Source: Pseudodesulfovibrio thermohalotolerans
GTDB taxonomy: Bacteria; Desulfobacterota; Desulfovibrionia; Desulfovibrionales; Desulfovibrionaceae
Direction: 5' to 3'
Length of the DNA: 64,000 bases
Assembly: GCF_021353295.2 (NCBI RefSeq)
Contig: NZ_CP120635.1
Coordinates: 372,001-436,000 of the forward strand
Shown here: positions 54,862-64,000 of the stretch, one piece after another
Layout: the number at the start of each line of letters is the position of its first letter
How positions within the stretch are numbered: position 1 is the stretch's first letter
Position numbers and translations under genes: made by a program
The notes under the pieces: generated by a model
What the model was told of the DNA's origin: nothing
The model's database searches: none
The model's input: only the letters and a program-made list of their open reading frames with translations

Positions 54862-56499
54862 CTATTCAGCCAGCTTGGCCAGGTCGGCTTCGCGGATTTC
54901 CTTGCGTTTGATCTTGCCCGAGATGGTCTTGGGCAATTCCTCCACGTATTCGATGACGCGCGGGTACTTGTAGGGCGCGGTCATCTCGCGGACAAAGGCT
55001 TGCAGCTGTTTGGTCAGTTCCTCGGACGGTTCGTAATCCGGCGCGAGGACCACGGTGGCCTTGACCAACTGTCCCCGGACATTGTCGGGGATGCCGGTGA
55101 CGGCGGCCTCGATGACCGCGTCGTGCGCCACCAGGGCGGATTCGACCTCGAAGGGTCCGATACGGTAGCCCGAGGACTTGATGAGATCGTCGGTGCGGCC
55201 CATGAACCAGAGGTAGCCGTCCTCGTCGGCCCAGGCCTTGTCGCCGGTGTGGTACCAGCCCGCGCACTTGACCGAGGCGGTCTTTGCCGGTTCGTCCATG
55301 TAGGAGTCGAACAGGCCCATGACGGGCTTGTCGATGCGGATGCAGATTTCGCCTTCCTCGCCCTGCGGCACGAAGTTGCACGCCTCGTCCATGAGTGCGA
55401 TCTCCCAGCCGGGAACGGGCTTTCCGATGGAGCCGGGCTTGGGTTCCATGAACTTGAAGGTGGCCACTTGCAAGGTGGTTTCAGTCTGGCCGTAGCCCTC
55501 GTAGATGGGCAGGCCCACCGTCTTCTGCCAGGCGTGGAAGACCGAGTCGTTGAGCAGCTCGCCAGCCGTGGTGCAGTGGCGCAGCGCGGAAAGGTCGTAT
55601 TGGGACAGGTCTTCGCGCACGAGGAAGCGATAGATTGTCGGCGGCGCGCAGAAGGTGGTGATCTTGTTGTCGGCTATGACGCGCAGCAGGCTGCCGGGAT
55701 GGAATTTGCCCCGGAAGTCCCATACGAAAATGACCGCTTTGGCCATCCACTGGCCGTAGAACTTGCCCCAGACCGACTTGCCCCAGCCCGTGTCGGACAC
55801 GGTCAGATGGATGTCGCCTTCCTCCAGGTCGTGCCACAGTGCGCCGGTGGTGTAATGGGACGCGGCGTACTTGTGGGTGTGCAGGACCATCTTGGGCAGC
55901 CCGGTGGTGCCGGAGGAGAAAAAGATGACAAAGGGATCGTCGCCGCCCGGGGAATCCGGGGTGCGGGGGAAGCTCGGGTCGCCCGAGGCCACGAGGTCTT
56001 CGAAGCCTAGCCAGCCGTTTTCAGCCTCGCCGTCCACCTGCACCAGCAGGTTCAGGCCGGGGCAGTCGGGCCGGGCCCTGTCCACGCGCTCGACGATGGA
56101 GTCTTCGCAGATCATGGCCGAGATGCCCGCGTAGTTGACGCGCTCGGTGATGTCCTTGCGGGTCAGAAGGGATGGGGAGGGGATGGGCACCGCGCCGATG
56201 CGGTGCAGGGCGAGCATGACCACCCAATACTCCACGCGACGGTAGAGGATCAGCATGACCCGGTCGCCCTTTTTCATACCTTTGGCGGCCAGGGCGTTGG
56301 CCAGCCGGGAAGATGATTCCTGGAAGAAGCCGAAATTGAAATCGCGCCGGTTGAAATCATCGTCCACATGAATGAGTGCGAGGTCATCGGGGTTCTTGCC
56401 GTCCAGAACGTCGAAGGCAAAGTTGAAATCCTCGGGGCATTCGGGCGTGAAACGTTGGCAAAAATCTTTGTAGTCGGCGTATTCTTCTTTGGTAAACAT
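54862..56499 (-). CDS. Acyl-CoA synthetase (medium-chain/aryl type)
   Basis: This 545-residue AMP-forming ligase has P-loop SSGTTGLPKMVLHTH, a central YGQTETTL and an adenylate-binding YHTGDKAWADEDGYLWFMGR. The C-terminal Lys is in PKTISGKIKRKEIR. The motif set fits medium-chain (ACSM-like) or aryl-CoA ligases; the substrate cannot be assigned. It lies about 100 bases downstream of an XRE-cupin regulator gene on the same strand. The same gene pair recurs immediately upstream. Confidence 0.9.
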   Translation of the reverse strand: MFTKEEYADYKDFCQRFTPECPEDFNFAFDVLDGKNPDDLALIHVDDDFNRRDFNFGFFQESSSRLANALAAKGMKKGDRVMLILYRRVEYWVVMLALHRIGAVPIPSPSLLTRKDITERVNYAGISAMICEDSIVERVDRARPDCPGLNLLVQVDGEAENGWLGFEDLVASGDPSFPRTPDSPGGDDPFVIFFSSGTTGLPKMVLHTHKYAASHYTTGALWHDLEEGDIHLTVSDTGWGKSVWGKFYGQWMAKAVIFVWDFRGKFHPGSLLRVIADNKITTFCAPPTIYRFLVREDLSQYDLSALRHCTTAGELLNDSVFHAWQKTVGLPIYEGYGQTETTLQVATFKFMEPKPGSIGKPVPGWEIALMDEACNFVPQGEEGEICIRIDKPVMGLFDSYMDEPAKTASVKCAGWYHTGDKAWADEDGYLWFMGRTDDLIKSSGYRIGPFEVESALVAHDAVIEAAVTGIPDNVRGQLVKATVVLAPDYEPSEELTKQLQAFVREMTAPYKYPRVIEYVEELPKTISGKIKRKEIREADLAKLAE

Positions 56500-56596
56500 G
56501 GGGTTTTTCTCCGTGATTCAGATCGGATAGCTTGATTTTTTGGGGAACAAAAATCGTGGAACTTTTCCGGGCGGGTCGGATATTATCCGACCGGCC

Positions 56597-57145
56597 CTAT
56601 AGAATCACGTCGAGAAAACGAACCGGCTTGCCGTCCAGGCCGCGCAGGGCGTGGGGCGTTTCGGAGTTGAAATAGAGGGAGTCGCCGGGTTCGACGGCGA
56701 TCGGCTCGCCGCCCAGGCGCACTTCGAGACGGCCTTCGAGCACGTAAATGAACTCCTGGCCGCGGTGGGCGGTTTCGACCATATCGTCCCCGGACTTGGG
56801 CGGGACCGTGATGAGGAAAGGCTCCATCGAGCGGCCGACGAACTTGTAGCCGAGCGACTTGTAGTCGTAGTCCTTGCGCCGGTCCACGGCAAAGCCCTCA
56901 TCCTTGCGCACGAGCGAATAGGACTTGAGGTGCGGCTCGCGGCCGGAGATGAGCGTGGTCAGGTCCACCCGGCACAGCCGGGAGACGTCGAGCATGTAGC
57001 CCACCGGAATCTCAACGGTTCCGGATTCATAGGTAAGCACCTTCTCTTCGGATACTCCGAGCAGGTCGGCCATCTCCTTGGGCGTCCAACCAACGCCTTC
57101 ACGCACGCCCACCAGACGGGGCGCGATTTCCTTGTACTGTTTCAT
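56597..57145 (-). CDS. XRE-cupin transcriptional regulator (second pair)
   Basis: This 182-residue protein has an N-terminal HTH_3 domain (GVREGVGWTPKEMADLLGVS, then EKVLTYESGTVEIPV). A C-terminal cupin (FIYVLEGRLEVRLGGEPIAV, then EPGDSLYFNSETPHALRGL) follows. Such fusions usually sense small organic acids. It is directly upstream of an acyl-CoA synthetase gene, so it probably controls that gene. It is a distant relative of the regulator at 58975-59535. Confidence 0.9.
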   Translation of the reverse strand: MKQYKEIAPRLVGVREGVGWTPKEMADLLGVSEEKVLTYESGTVEIPVGYMLDVSRLCRVDLTTLISGREPHLKSYSLVRKDEGFAVDRRKDYDYKSLGYKFVGRSMEPFLITVPPKSGDDMVETAHRGQEFIYVLEGRLEVRLGGEPIAVEPGDSLYFNSETPHALRGLDGKPVRFLDVIL

Positions 57146-57323
57146 TCATTCCTCCTGGAATTTGCCTCCGGTGGCCGGGATATCGTCCCTGCCCTGCGGG
57201 AAAGCCCCTTTCCCGCTTACGGGCGTGCCGCCGGATTTGCCCTACTCCCTGCCGAAACGGACGGCAAGGAATTCCGGGGGACCCTCCCGATGGAGGCGCC
57301 CCCCGGCAATATGCTCTATATGT

Positions 57324-58964
57324 CTACGCGTCGGGCCACAAATCCGTGGCCATTTCGCGAAGTTTGTATTTCTGGATCTTGCCCGACGCCGTCATGGGGT
57401 AGGCGTCCACGAAGGTCACGTATTTCGGAATCTTGTACCGGGAAATCTTGCCCCGGCAGAAGTCGATGACGTCTTCGACCTCCAGGTCCGCGTCATCCTT
57501 GCGGATGACGAACGCGCCGACCTCCTCGCCGAGCCTCTCGCTGGGGACGCCCGCCACCTGCACGTCGAGCACGCCGTCCATCAGGTAGAGGAACTCCTCG
57601 ATCTCGCGCGGGTAGATGTTCTCGCCGCCCCGGATAATCATGTCCTTGAGACGGCCGGTGATGGACAGGTAGCCGTCCTCGTCCATGACGCCGAGGTCGC
57701 CCGAGTGGAGCCAGCCGTCCTTGTCGATGGCGTCCCTGGTGGCCTTTTCGTTGTTGTAGTAGCCCTTCATGACGTTGTAGCCCCGGCAGCAGACCTCGCC
57801 GGTCACACCGGGAGCACACTCCTCGTTGGACTCGGGGTCCACCACGCGGACTTCGATCTCGGGCATGGCCCGGCCCACGGTCTCGGTCATGTGCTTGAGG
57901 CTGTCGCCGACTACGGTTTGGCTCATGACCGGGCTGCCCTCGGTCAATCCGTAGCAGATGGTGATCTCGCGCATGTTCATCTTGGCGATGACCCGCTTCA
58001 TGACCTCAACCGGACAGGGCGAGCCGGCCATTATCCCGGTGCGCAGCGACGAGTAGTCGAAACGCTCGAACAGCGGATGGTCGAGGATGGCGATGTACAT
58101 GGTGGGCACGCCGTACACGGCGGTGCATTTTTCCTGGTCGATGGCACCCATGACGTCCAGGGGCACGAAATCCTCCAGGATGACCATGGTTACGCCGTGG
58201 TTGACCGCGGCCATGACGCCGAGCACGCAGCCGAAACAGTGGAACAGGGGTACGGTCAGGCAGAGCCGGTCACCGGTCACGAACTTCTGGTTCGCCCCGA
58301 TCCAGTACCCGTTGTTGACGATGTTGTAGTGGGTCAGTTGCACGCCCTTGGGGAACCCGGTGGTGCCCGAGGTGTACTGCATGTTGACCACGTCGTGCGG
58401 ATCGAGCGAGGCCTGTCGTTCGGCATACTGCTCGTCCGAGACCATGGCGGCCATGGCCTGCAGCTCGGGGATGGAGTACATGCCCCGGTGCTTCTCGTGG
58501 CCCAGATAGAAGACCCGCTTCAGGTGCGGGAACTTCTCGGTCCGGAGATGCCCCCTTTCCTGGGTGCGCAGTTCCGGCACCAGGTCGTAGGTGGAGGTCA
58601 GGTAGTCGTGGTCACGGTACTGGCCGATGATGAACAGGTTTTCGGTCTCGGAGTGCTTGAGCAGGTATTCCAGCTCATGGGAGCGGTAGTGGGTGTTGAC
58701 CGTGAGCAGGATGGCCCCGATCTTGGCCGTGGCGAACTGCAACGCCACCCAGTAGGGCACGTTGTTGGCCCACACTGCCACCTTCTCGCCTTTTTGCACG
58801 CCGAGCCCCATCAGCCCTTTGGCGATGGTGTCGGTCAGCTCGTCGAATTCGGCATAGGTCAGACGGAAATCGCGGTCCACGTAGACCACGGCTTCCGTGT
58901 CCGGATATTTGTCGGCGGTCTCCTTCAGGAGGTTGCCGAGAGTTATTTCGCGAAGCGCCTTCAT
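57324..58964 (-). CDS. Acyl-CoA synthetase (long-chain-like)
   Basis: This protein has about 546 residues. The ANL ligase motifs are present: [18 protein letters not shown] near residue 185, YGLTEGSPV, then [20 protein letters not shown]. The C-terminal Lys is in [17 protein letters not shown]. It resembles FadD-type or 3-oxo-acid-CoA ligases. The ATG at 58964 has a GGGGGA ribosome site. The open frame further upstream is an antisense/shadow extension across the regulator gene. It is 10 bases downstream of the XRE-cupin gene, so the two are co-transcribed. Confidence 0.9.
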   Translation of the reverse strand: MKALREITLGNLLKETADKYPDTEAVVYVDRDFRLTYAEFDELTDTIAKGLMGLGVQKGEKVAVWANNVPYWVALQFATAKIGAILLTVNTHYRSHELEYLLKHSETENLFIIGQYRDHDYLTSTYDLVPELRTQERGHLRTEKFPHLKRVFYLGHEKHRGMYSIPELQAMAAMVSDEQYAERQASLDPHDVVNMQYTSGTTGFPKGVQLTHYNIVNNGYWIGANQKFVTGDRLCLTVPLFHCFGCVLGVMAAVNHGVTMVILEDFVPLDVMGAIDQEKCTAVYGVPTMYIAILDHPLFERFDYSSLRTGIMAGSPCPVEVMKRVIAKMNMREITICYGLTEGSPVMSQTVVGDSLKHMTETVGRAMPEIEVRVVDPESNEECAPGVTGEVCCRGYNVMKGYYNNEKATRDAIDKDGWLHSGDLGVMDEDGYLSITGRLKDMIIRGGENIYPREIEEFLYLMDGVLDVQVAGVPSERLGEEVGAFVIRKDDADLEVEDVIDFCRGKISRYKIPKYVTFVDAYPMTASGKIQKYKLREMATDLWPDA

Positions 58965-58974
58965 TCGTTCCCCC

Positions 58975-59535
58975 TTATTCCGGGAAATAGAGAACGGCGT
59001 AGATCTCGGCCTTCTCTTCTCCGCCGCAGGCCACGTTGTGGGGCACGATGGAGTTGAAGTAGATGGAGTCGCCGGTTTCGAGAATTTGCTCCTCCTGGCC
59101 GTAGCGGACCCGCAGCTTGCCGGAGTGGACCACGATGAATTCCTCGCCCTCGTGGGAGGACATGGCTTCATCCTTGCCCGACTCGGGCATGAGCTCGATG
59201 AAAAACGGCTCCATGTGGCGGTCGGTCTTGCCCTTGCCCAGGGAGTGGAAGATCAGCCCGGCTTCCTTGCCGTCCGGGTGCATGATGATCTCCTGTTCGC
59301 GTTCGTCCAGGCGGGTAATCAACGGATCGCTCGAAACCTGATCGTCCAGAAAGGTTCCCAATCGTACTCCTAGCGCGCGAGCCAGCTTAACCAGAGGCCG
59401 TAGAGAGGGGTACATCTCCTCTTCTTCGACGGCACGGATGAAGTTTTCGGACAAGGTGGTTCTGTTGGACAGATCCTCGATGCTCAGATTCTGCTTTTCG
59501 CGATAGGCACGAATCCTCTTCCCGATCGTAGTCAT
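58975..59535 (-). CDS. XRE-cupin transcriptional regulator (first pair)
   Basis: This 186-residue protein has an N-terminal HTH_3 domain ([20 protein letters not shown], then [20 protein letters not shown]). A C-terminal cupin ([20 protein letters not shown], then [20 protein letters not shown]) follows. It is the first gene of a tight operon with an acyl-CoA synthetase (10-base gap), so it probably autoregulates and controls that gene in response to an acyl or aryl acid. Confidence 0.9.
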   Translation of the reverse strand: MTTIGKRIRAYREKQNLSIEDLSNRTTLSENFIRAVEEEEMYPSLRPLVKLARALGVRLGTFLDDQVSSDPLITRLDEREQEIIMHPDGKEAGLIFHSLGKGKTDRHMEPFFIELMPESGKDEAMSSHEGEEFIVVHSGKLRVRYGQEEQILETGDSIYFNSIVPHNVACGGEEKAEIYAVLYFPE

Positions 59536-59752
59536 GTTCTTTCTCCGTTTTCGATGCCAAGGTGCTGGCGCAAGGTTTCTTCCGATTCGGCGGATCGCCG
59601 GGGACGTCCGTCGCTCCTGCCTTTAGCGGATATACGGCCGATTGTCACCTTTTGGCGAAATCGTCTCCCGGCCGGAGGGGAGCGGTTGCCTTCGGTTCGG
59701 GCGGGGTGTATCTTCGCCCCTCGCTTCGAAACACAGAGCACGAGGCAGCAAG

Positions 59753-60574
59753 GTGACCCCAGAATCCATTTATTTTCCGGACCAACCCCGCAAGGATTCG
59801 CGTTCCGGGCGCGCCGCGATCCCATCCGATGTCCGCGTGGAGAAAATCTCCGGCGCTTTTTCCACGAAGTCCGAGACCGTCGTGGGTTCCGGGGCGACCC
59901 GGCGCAAGGCCGTCAGGAAGGCCTACTGGTACGCCGAGGAGGCCGACCCGGCCGACGACGGCGTGCGCATGATTCTGGTCCGGCCCCTGAATGCGAACAA
60001 GGTTCCGTCCGGCTCCGGCGACATCGTCCCGCTGCCCGACTTCCTCACCCGCTTCAGCCCGGAGCTGGAGTTCTACCAGACCGAGGTTTACCCCCGGATA
60101 CGCGAACTCGGCGACACCCTCGCGCGGGCCGAGGAACAGCGCGGCCGGGGCGCGCTCTATTCCGCGCAATTCGAATTCGAATCGGCCCTTGGGCTGGACG
60201 AGCAAAACATCCGGGCCAACTTCGGCCTGGGCCTCACCTACATGCAGCGGGGCGACGCCGAAAAGGCGGGCGACATCTTCAAGCGCGTGGTCTCCCTGGA
60301 CGCGGCCTTCTCCCCCGAGCACAAGCATCTGTTCAACGAGTTCGGCATCAGCCTGCGCAAATCCGGGCTCACGGATCAGGCGGTGGAATACTACTCCCGT
60401 GCGCTGGAGATCGCCGATGATGACGAAAATCTCCGCTACAACATCGCCAGGGCCCAGTTCGAGCGCGGCGACGAGGCCGAATGCCGGGCCAATCTGATGA
60501 AGGCCCTGGAGATCGCCCCGCTCATGGACGAGGCCAATCGGTTTCTGGAATTTCTCGATAAGAGGAAAGGGTAG
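59753..60574 (+). CDS. TPR-like protein upstream of an ABC transporter
   Basis: This protein has about 273 residues. A short N-terminal region (VTPESIYFPDQPRKDSRSGR) is followed by a middle segment. Two to three TPR-type repeats follow (ANFGLGLTYMQRGDAEKAGD, then FKRVVSLDAAFSPEHKHLF; DQAVEYYSRALEIADDDENL). The GTG at 59753 has GAGG 7 bases upstream and is preferred to the ATG at 59642. The 3' end is 2 bases from the ATPase start, so the three genes are likely one operon. The function is unknown; an accessory or assembly role is guessed. Confidence 0.7.
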   Translation: MTPESIYFPDQPRKDSRSGRAAIPSDVRVEKISGAFSTKSETVVGSGATRRKAVRKAYWYAEEADPADDGVRMILVRPLNANKVPSGSGDIVPLPDFLTRFSPELEFYQTEVYPRIRELGDTLARAEEQRGRGALYSAQFEFESALGLDEQNIRANFGLGLTYMQRGDAEKAGDIFKRVVSLDAAFSPEHKHLFNEFGISLRKSGLTDQAVEYYSRALEIADDDENLRYNIARAQFERGDEAECRANLMKALEIAPLMDEANRFLEFLDKRKG

Positions 60575-60576
60575 AC

Positions 60577-61230
60577 ATGCCCCTGGCTTTGGACCGAGTC
60601 TCTTTCGCCTATCCGGACGGCCCGGCCATCCTCAAGGACGCGGACCTGGTGCTTGAAACCGGCGGCTATCATCTCCTGCGCGGCCCGTCCGGAGCGGGCA
60701 AGTCCACCGTGCTCCGGCTTCTCTGCCGCCTTGAGGAGGCGCAGGACGGAACCATTTCCTTCAAGGGAGCGTCCATCCGGGACATCCCCCCGGCCGAACT
60801 GCGTCGGAGCGTGGCCTACGTGCAGCAACTGCCGACCCTGCTGCCCGGAACGGTGCGCGAGAATCTCCTGATGCCGTTCGGCTTCAAGGCCAATGCGCCG
60901 CTGACCCCGCCTTCCGACGAGGACATGGCCGGACGGCTTTCGGATTTCCTGCTTTCGGGCGTGACTCTCGACTCCCGGGCCGACAAGCTCTCCGTGGGCC
61001 AGGCCCAACGGGTCTGCCTTATCCGTTCCCTGTTGCTTTCGCCCGAGGTGGTCCTCCTGGATGAGCCCACCGCCTCCCTGGACGCCCACTCGGCCGGAGT
61101 CGTGCTGGACCGCGCCCGGGAACTCTGCGAAAGCGGCGTGACCGTGGTGATGATCTCCCATTCCGAGACCGTTCCCGAGGGCGTAACCCGCTTCATCTAC
61201 ATCGAAAAACAGGGGCTGGTGATGGCATGA
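60577..61230 (+). CDS. ABC transporter ATP-binding protein (FetA/YbbL-like)
   Basis: This 217-residue NBD has Walker A GPSGAGKST, Q-loop VQQLPTLLPGTV, signature SVGQAQR (degenerate form of LSGGQ, common in this family) and Walker B VVLLDEPTASLD, with H-loop MISHSE. It overlaps the permease gene by 4 bases (ATGA). FetA/YbbL partners with UPF0014 permeases implicated in iron export or homeostasis. Confidence 0.9.
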   Translation: MPLALDRVSFAYPDGPAILKDADLVLETGGYHLLRGPSGAGKSTVLRLLCRLEEAQDGTISFKGASIRDIPPAELRRSVAYVQQLPTLLPGTVRENLLMPFGFKANAPLTPPSDEDMAGRLSDFLLSGVTLDSRADKLSVGQAQRVCLIRSLLLSPEVVLLDEPTASLDAHSAGVVLDRARELCESGVTVVMISHSETVPEGVTRFIYIEKQGLVMA

Positions 61231-62009
61231 CCCCGCACATCATCGAGATAGGCCCGTTGCAGCTCGCCCTTTGCCTTGGGTTCGTGCTTCTGGCGGGCGC
61301 GACCTCCTTCGTGCATCGGCTCGGGCTGGGCCGCGACCTGGCCGTGGGCACGGTGCGCACGTTCGCCCAACTCTTTCTCATGGGCTACGTGCTCAAGTTC
61401 GTTTTCGAAGTGCGCATCTCCTGGCTGGTCCTGTCCATGTTCATTGTCATGGTGGCCGCCGCCGTGCACACCATCCGGGGACGGGTCAAGGAGCGGACCG
61501 TTTCCTTCGCCGTTCCCGTCTTTCTGTCCATGCTCGTGTCCTATTCCCTGGTTTCCATGGTCGTCACCGGGGTGATCGTGGGCGCGAAGCCGTGGTGGAC
61601 TCCCCAGTATTTCATTCCCCTGGCAGGCATGATCGTGGGCAACTCCATGACCGCCATTTCCATCTGTCTGGACCGGCTCTTCTCGGACCTCAGAAACCGC
61701 CGCAACGAGGTGGAAATGAAGCTCGCCCTCGGCGCGGACTATCGCGAGGCGTCGCGGGAAATCCTGGCCGGAGCCATGCGCGCGGGCATGATTCCGTCCA
61801 TCAATTCCCTCATGGCCGTGGGGCTGGTCTCCCTGCCCGGCATGATGACCGGCCAGATTCTGTCCGGCACCGACCCGCTCATCGCCATCCGCTACCAGAT
61901 CGTGGTCATGCTGATGCTGGTGGCGTCCACCGCGATGGGGTCGTTGATCGTCACCAATCTCGTGCGGAAGCGGTGTTTTTCCCAAGGGCAACAGCTTTTG
62001 TTGCGATAA
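61227..62009 (+). CDS. UPF0014 (FetB/YbbM-like) membrane protein
   Basis: This 260-residue permease has about seven hydrophobic segments. UPF0014-typical pieces are GRDLAVGTVRTFAQLFLMGY, then IPLAGMIVGNSMTAISICLD and EMKLALGADYREASREI. MIPSINSLMAVGLVSLPGMM, then TGQILSGTDPLIAIRYQIVV, also fit. It is co-transcribed with the ATPase gene. The family is linked to iron efflux or oxidative-stress resistance; the substrate is not proven here. Confidence 0.92.
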   Translation: MTPHIIEIGPLQLALCLGFVLLAGATSFVHRLGLGRDLAVGTVRTFAQLFLMGYVLKFVFEVRISWLVLSMFIVMVAAAVHTIRGRVKERTVSFAVPVFLSMLVSYSLVSMVVTGVIVGAKPWWTPQYFIPLAGMIVGNSMTAISICLDRLFSDLRNRRNEVEMKLALGADYREASREILAGAMRAGMIPSINSLMAVGLVSLPGMMTGQILSGTDPLIAIRYQIVVMLMLVASTAMGSLIVTNLVRKRCFSQGQQLLLR

Positions 62010-62028
62010 TCCTCGGACGTTTTTTTCT

Positions 62029-62755
62029 GTAGGAGTTTGGTTGCGGGGGAGGGGATTTTTTTTCGGGATGGTGCACCAGCTTGTTGAGGCTGTGAGAGCC
62101 AGTGTGGAGGCTTTGCCTCCTCAGCTTCCATGCCCTGCGCGGGCGGCGGATCTTTTTTGCTTGCCCAAAAAAGAACCAAAAAAGGGCCTTGCGCCAGCTT
62201 GGCCGCCCGCAGGATCTTCGGCAAGAATCCGATCCGCTCGGGTCGGCTCCACCCGATCAAAAGTATAGGGCCTTCTCTGGTGGGCCGCTCTCCACTCTCA
62301 CCAGCCCTTCCTTACTCGTAACAGGAGCCGCCGTCCCTTCGCGGTCGGCTTCTACGCCGCTGATCCAGGGCTGGGGTTGGGTTATTCTCCGCAGGAGCTT
62401 GGTTGCGGGAGAGGGGCCTTTTTGCCGGACGGTGCGCCAGCTTGTTGAGGCTGTGAGAGCCAGTGGGGTCGGCTTCGCCTTCCCCAGCTTCCATGCCCTG
62501 CGCGGGCAGCGGGTCTTTTTTGCTTGCCCAAAAAAGAACCAAAAAAGGGCCTTGCGCGAGCTTGGCCGCCCGCAGGATCTTCGGCAAGAATCCGATCCGC
62601 TCGGGTCGGCTCCACCCGATCAAAAGTATAAGTCCTTCTCTGGTGGCCCGCTCCCCACTCTCGCCCGCACTTTCTTGATCGTCACAGGAGCCGCCGCCCC
62701 TTCGCGGTCGGCTTCTACGCCGCTGATCCAGGGCTGGAGTTCGTAGTCCCTTTGA
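62029..62755. repeat. Tandem repeat array A (two copies, about 364 bp each)
   Basis: Copies begin at 62029 and 62391 with TAGGAGTTTGGTTGCG/CAGGAGCTTGGTTGCG. Shared landmarks include CAGCTTGTTGAGGCTGTGAG and CTTTTTTGCTTGCCC followed by AAAAAAGAACC. The GCGGTCGGCTTCTACGCCGC block recurs at 62341 and 62707, 366 bases apart. Divergence is modest (point changes and small indels). ORFs here are coincidental. Confidence 0.85.
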
Positions 62756-63870
62756 AGGTGCGCGGTCGCCTTTGGGCGTTCATTGGAGACCGAAGAGCCT
62801 GAAATAGGGCTTCCCGCGTTGGAAGACAGAACCTCGCTTGCGCGGGAGACGTTCGAAAGCCGGGGCCTAGAGCCTGTCTGAAGCGGCGAAGCGTAGGCCG
62901 ACTGCGTCTGCCGGAGGCAGACATCCTGTCGGGCAGCGAAAGCCGCTACAGGCTCTTGGCCACTGCTTTCGTGAGTACGCAGGGCCAAAAAGCGCAGTTT
63001 TTGCTTCCTTTTTTCTGCGCCAGCAAAAAAGGAAGTCGCCGTAAAGGCGAAATAAAGCGTAAGGATGACGCGCGCCGTCGAACGCGAAGCGCGCTAATAT
63101 CCACGCGCTACATCACGCTTGCCTTTGGGAGGGCCTTCGTTTCGCTCATGGGTGTTCCTTTGAGAACGAAGAACCTAAATGAGCCTTCCCGCGTTGGAAG
63201 GCAGAACCTCGCTTGCGCGGGAGACGTTCGAAAGCCGGGGCCTAGAGCCTGTCTGAAGCGGCGAAGCGTAGGCCGACTGCGTCTGCCGGAGGCAGACATC
63301 CTGTCGGGCAGCGAAAGCCGCTACAGGCTCTTGGCCACTGCTTTCGTGAGTACGCAGGGCCAAAAAGCGCAGTTTTTGCTTCCTTTTTTCTGCGCCAGCA
63401 AAAAAGGAAGTCGCCGTAAAGGCGAAATAAAGCGTAAGGATGACGCGCGCCGTCGAACGCGAAGCGCGCTAATATTCTCGCGCTACATCATACTCGTCTT
63501 TGCGAGGGTTTTCGTCTCGTTTATGGAAGCTCTTTCCGAGAACGAAGAACCTCAAATAAGCCTTCTCGCGCCAGAAGGCAGAACCTCGCTTGCGCGGGAG
63601 ACGTTCGAAAGCCGGGGCCTAGAGCCTGTCTGAAGCGGCGAAGCGTGGGCCGACTGCGTCTGCCAAAGGCAGACATCCTGTCGGGCAGCGAAAGCCGCTA
63701 CAGGCTCTTGGCCACTGCTTTCGGGAGCACGCAGGGCCAAAAAAGCGCAGTTTTTGCTTCCTTTTTTCTGCGCCAGCAAAAAAAAGGAAGTCGCCGTAAA
63801 GGCGAAACAAAACGTAAGGATGACATGCACCGTCGAACGCGAAGCGCGGTGTTATTCTCGCGCTACTTCC
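62756..63870. repeat. Tandem repeat array B (three copies, about 376 bp each) with a conserved 86-nt foldable segment
   Basis: The marker ACCTCGCTTGCGCGGGAGAC starts at 62831, 63206 and 63583, giving 375- and 377-base periods. Each copy holds an 86-nt segment (62870-62955, 63245-63330, 63622-63707) with ends GAGCCTGT/ACAGGCTC, an inner GCGGC/GCCGC pairing and a GTCTGCC/GGCAGAC hairpin. The loop of the last hairpin changes (GGA to AAA) while its stem is kept. A TCGCC/GGCGA hairpin lies after AAAAAAGGAAG. Confidence 0.85.
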
Positions 63871-64000
63871 TTCTCCCCGCAAAAAAAACAGTACACCCGC
63901 AGCCCGCACCGCCAGGCGCTTTCCCTCCCCTCCCTCTTGGACGATTCTTGCGTTCCTGTGCGCACACAACGTGCGCACGTCTTTGCGGACTCATAAAATA
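63871..64000. other. Gene-free end of window
   Basis: Sequence after the last repeat copy. No gene or structured element recognised. It may be the 5' side of a gene beyond the window. Confidence 0.4.

Noticed and set aside
62756..63870. CRISPR array at the end of the window
   Set aside because: Units of about 376 bases with no variable spacers; not CRISPR. No cas gene is present.
62620..63978. Repeated minus-strand ORFs (MALRTHESSGQEPVAAFAAR type) in array B
   Set aside because: They arise in each repeat copy and are accounted for by the repeat unit itself; there is no ribosome site and protein composition is unconvincing.

Overview
The window looks like chromosome of a sulfate-reducing Desulfovibrionaceae bacterium, most like Pseudodesulfovibrio. 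This is inferred from the high-GC coding style and familiar local gene orders (zapA followed by 6S RNA and rny; paralogous receiver-like/TPR genes upstream of argS). Composite GC-rich intergenic repeats of a kind I associate with that family also point there. No rRNA, tRNA, CRISPR array or complete prophage was found.

Layout. 0-6.3 kb: acs, katA, dapF, a small Cys-cluster protein and an MBL-fold hydrolase. 6.4-11.9 kb: two tandem receiver-like/TPR proteins, argS and a SPOR-domain membrane protein. 12-20 kb (minus strand): a queuosine-precursor transporter, tyrS, a YmdB-type phosphoesterase, cheR, rny, 6S RNA, zapA, a ZapB-like 58-residue gene and glmU. 20.2-31.3 kb (minus strand): an unusual six-gene envelope operon. 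It encodes a small FtsX-like permease, a LolD/MacB-type ATPase and a 1624-residue FtsX permease carrying an apparently inactive M28-peptidase domain. It also encodes two related large polytopic membrane proteins and a periplasmic solute-binding protein between them. This is the best candidate for an undescribed system. 31.4-36.5 kb: a SpoIIE-type phosphatase (with an in-frame TGA near its 5' end), a secreted protein, an unknown protein plus PqqD pair, a DUF4911-like protein and an HD-GYP protein. 36.8-39.5 kb: uvrA.

39.6-50.0 kb is an accessory island bounded by 28-bp imperfect direct repeats (26/28 identical). It holds an excisionase-like HTH gene, a decayed integrase, an IS200-type element whose transposase has lost the first His of its HUH motif, and a cytoplasmic molybdopterin/tungstopterin oxidoreductase resembling acetylene hydratase in layout. 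It also holds a TetR regulator and an RND efflux pair. Its coding regions look less GC-rich than the flanks.

50.1-62 kb: a 3D-domain protein, a solute-binding protein, a class-I amidotransferase, a Tat/lipoprotein M48 protease with TPRs and a DUF362 protein. These are followed by two consecutive XRE-cupin regulator plus acyl-CoA ligase pairs, then a TPR protein and a UPF0014 (FetAB-like) ABC transporter. 62.0-63.9 kb is non-coding and holds two adjacent tandem-repeat arrays: two copies of about 364 bp, then three copies of about 376 bp containing a conserved 86-nt foldable segment.

All functional calls come from reading motifs and family memory. No database search was run, and coordinates of sites are good to a few bases.
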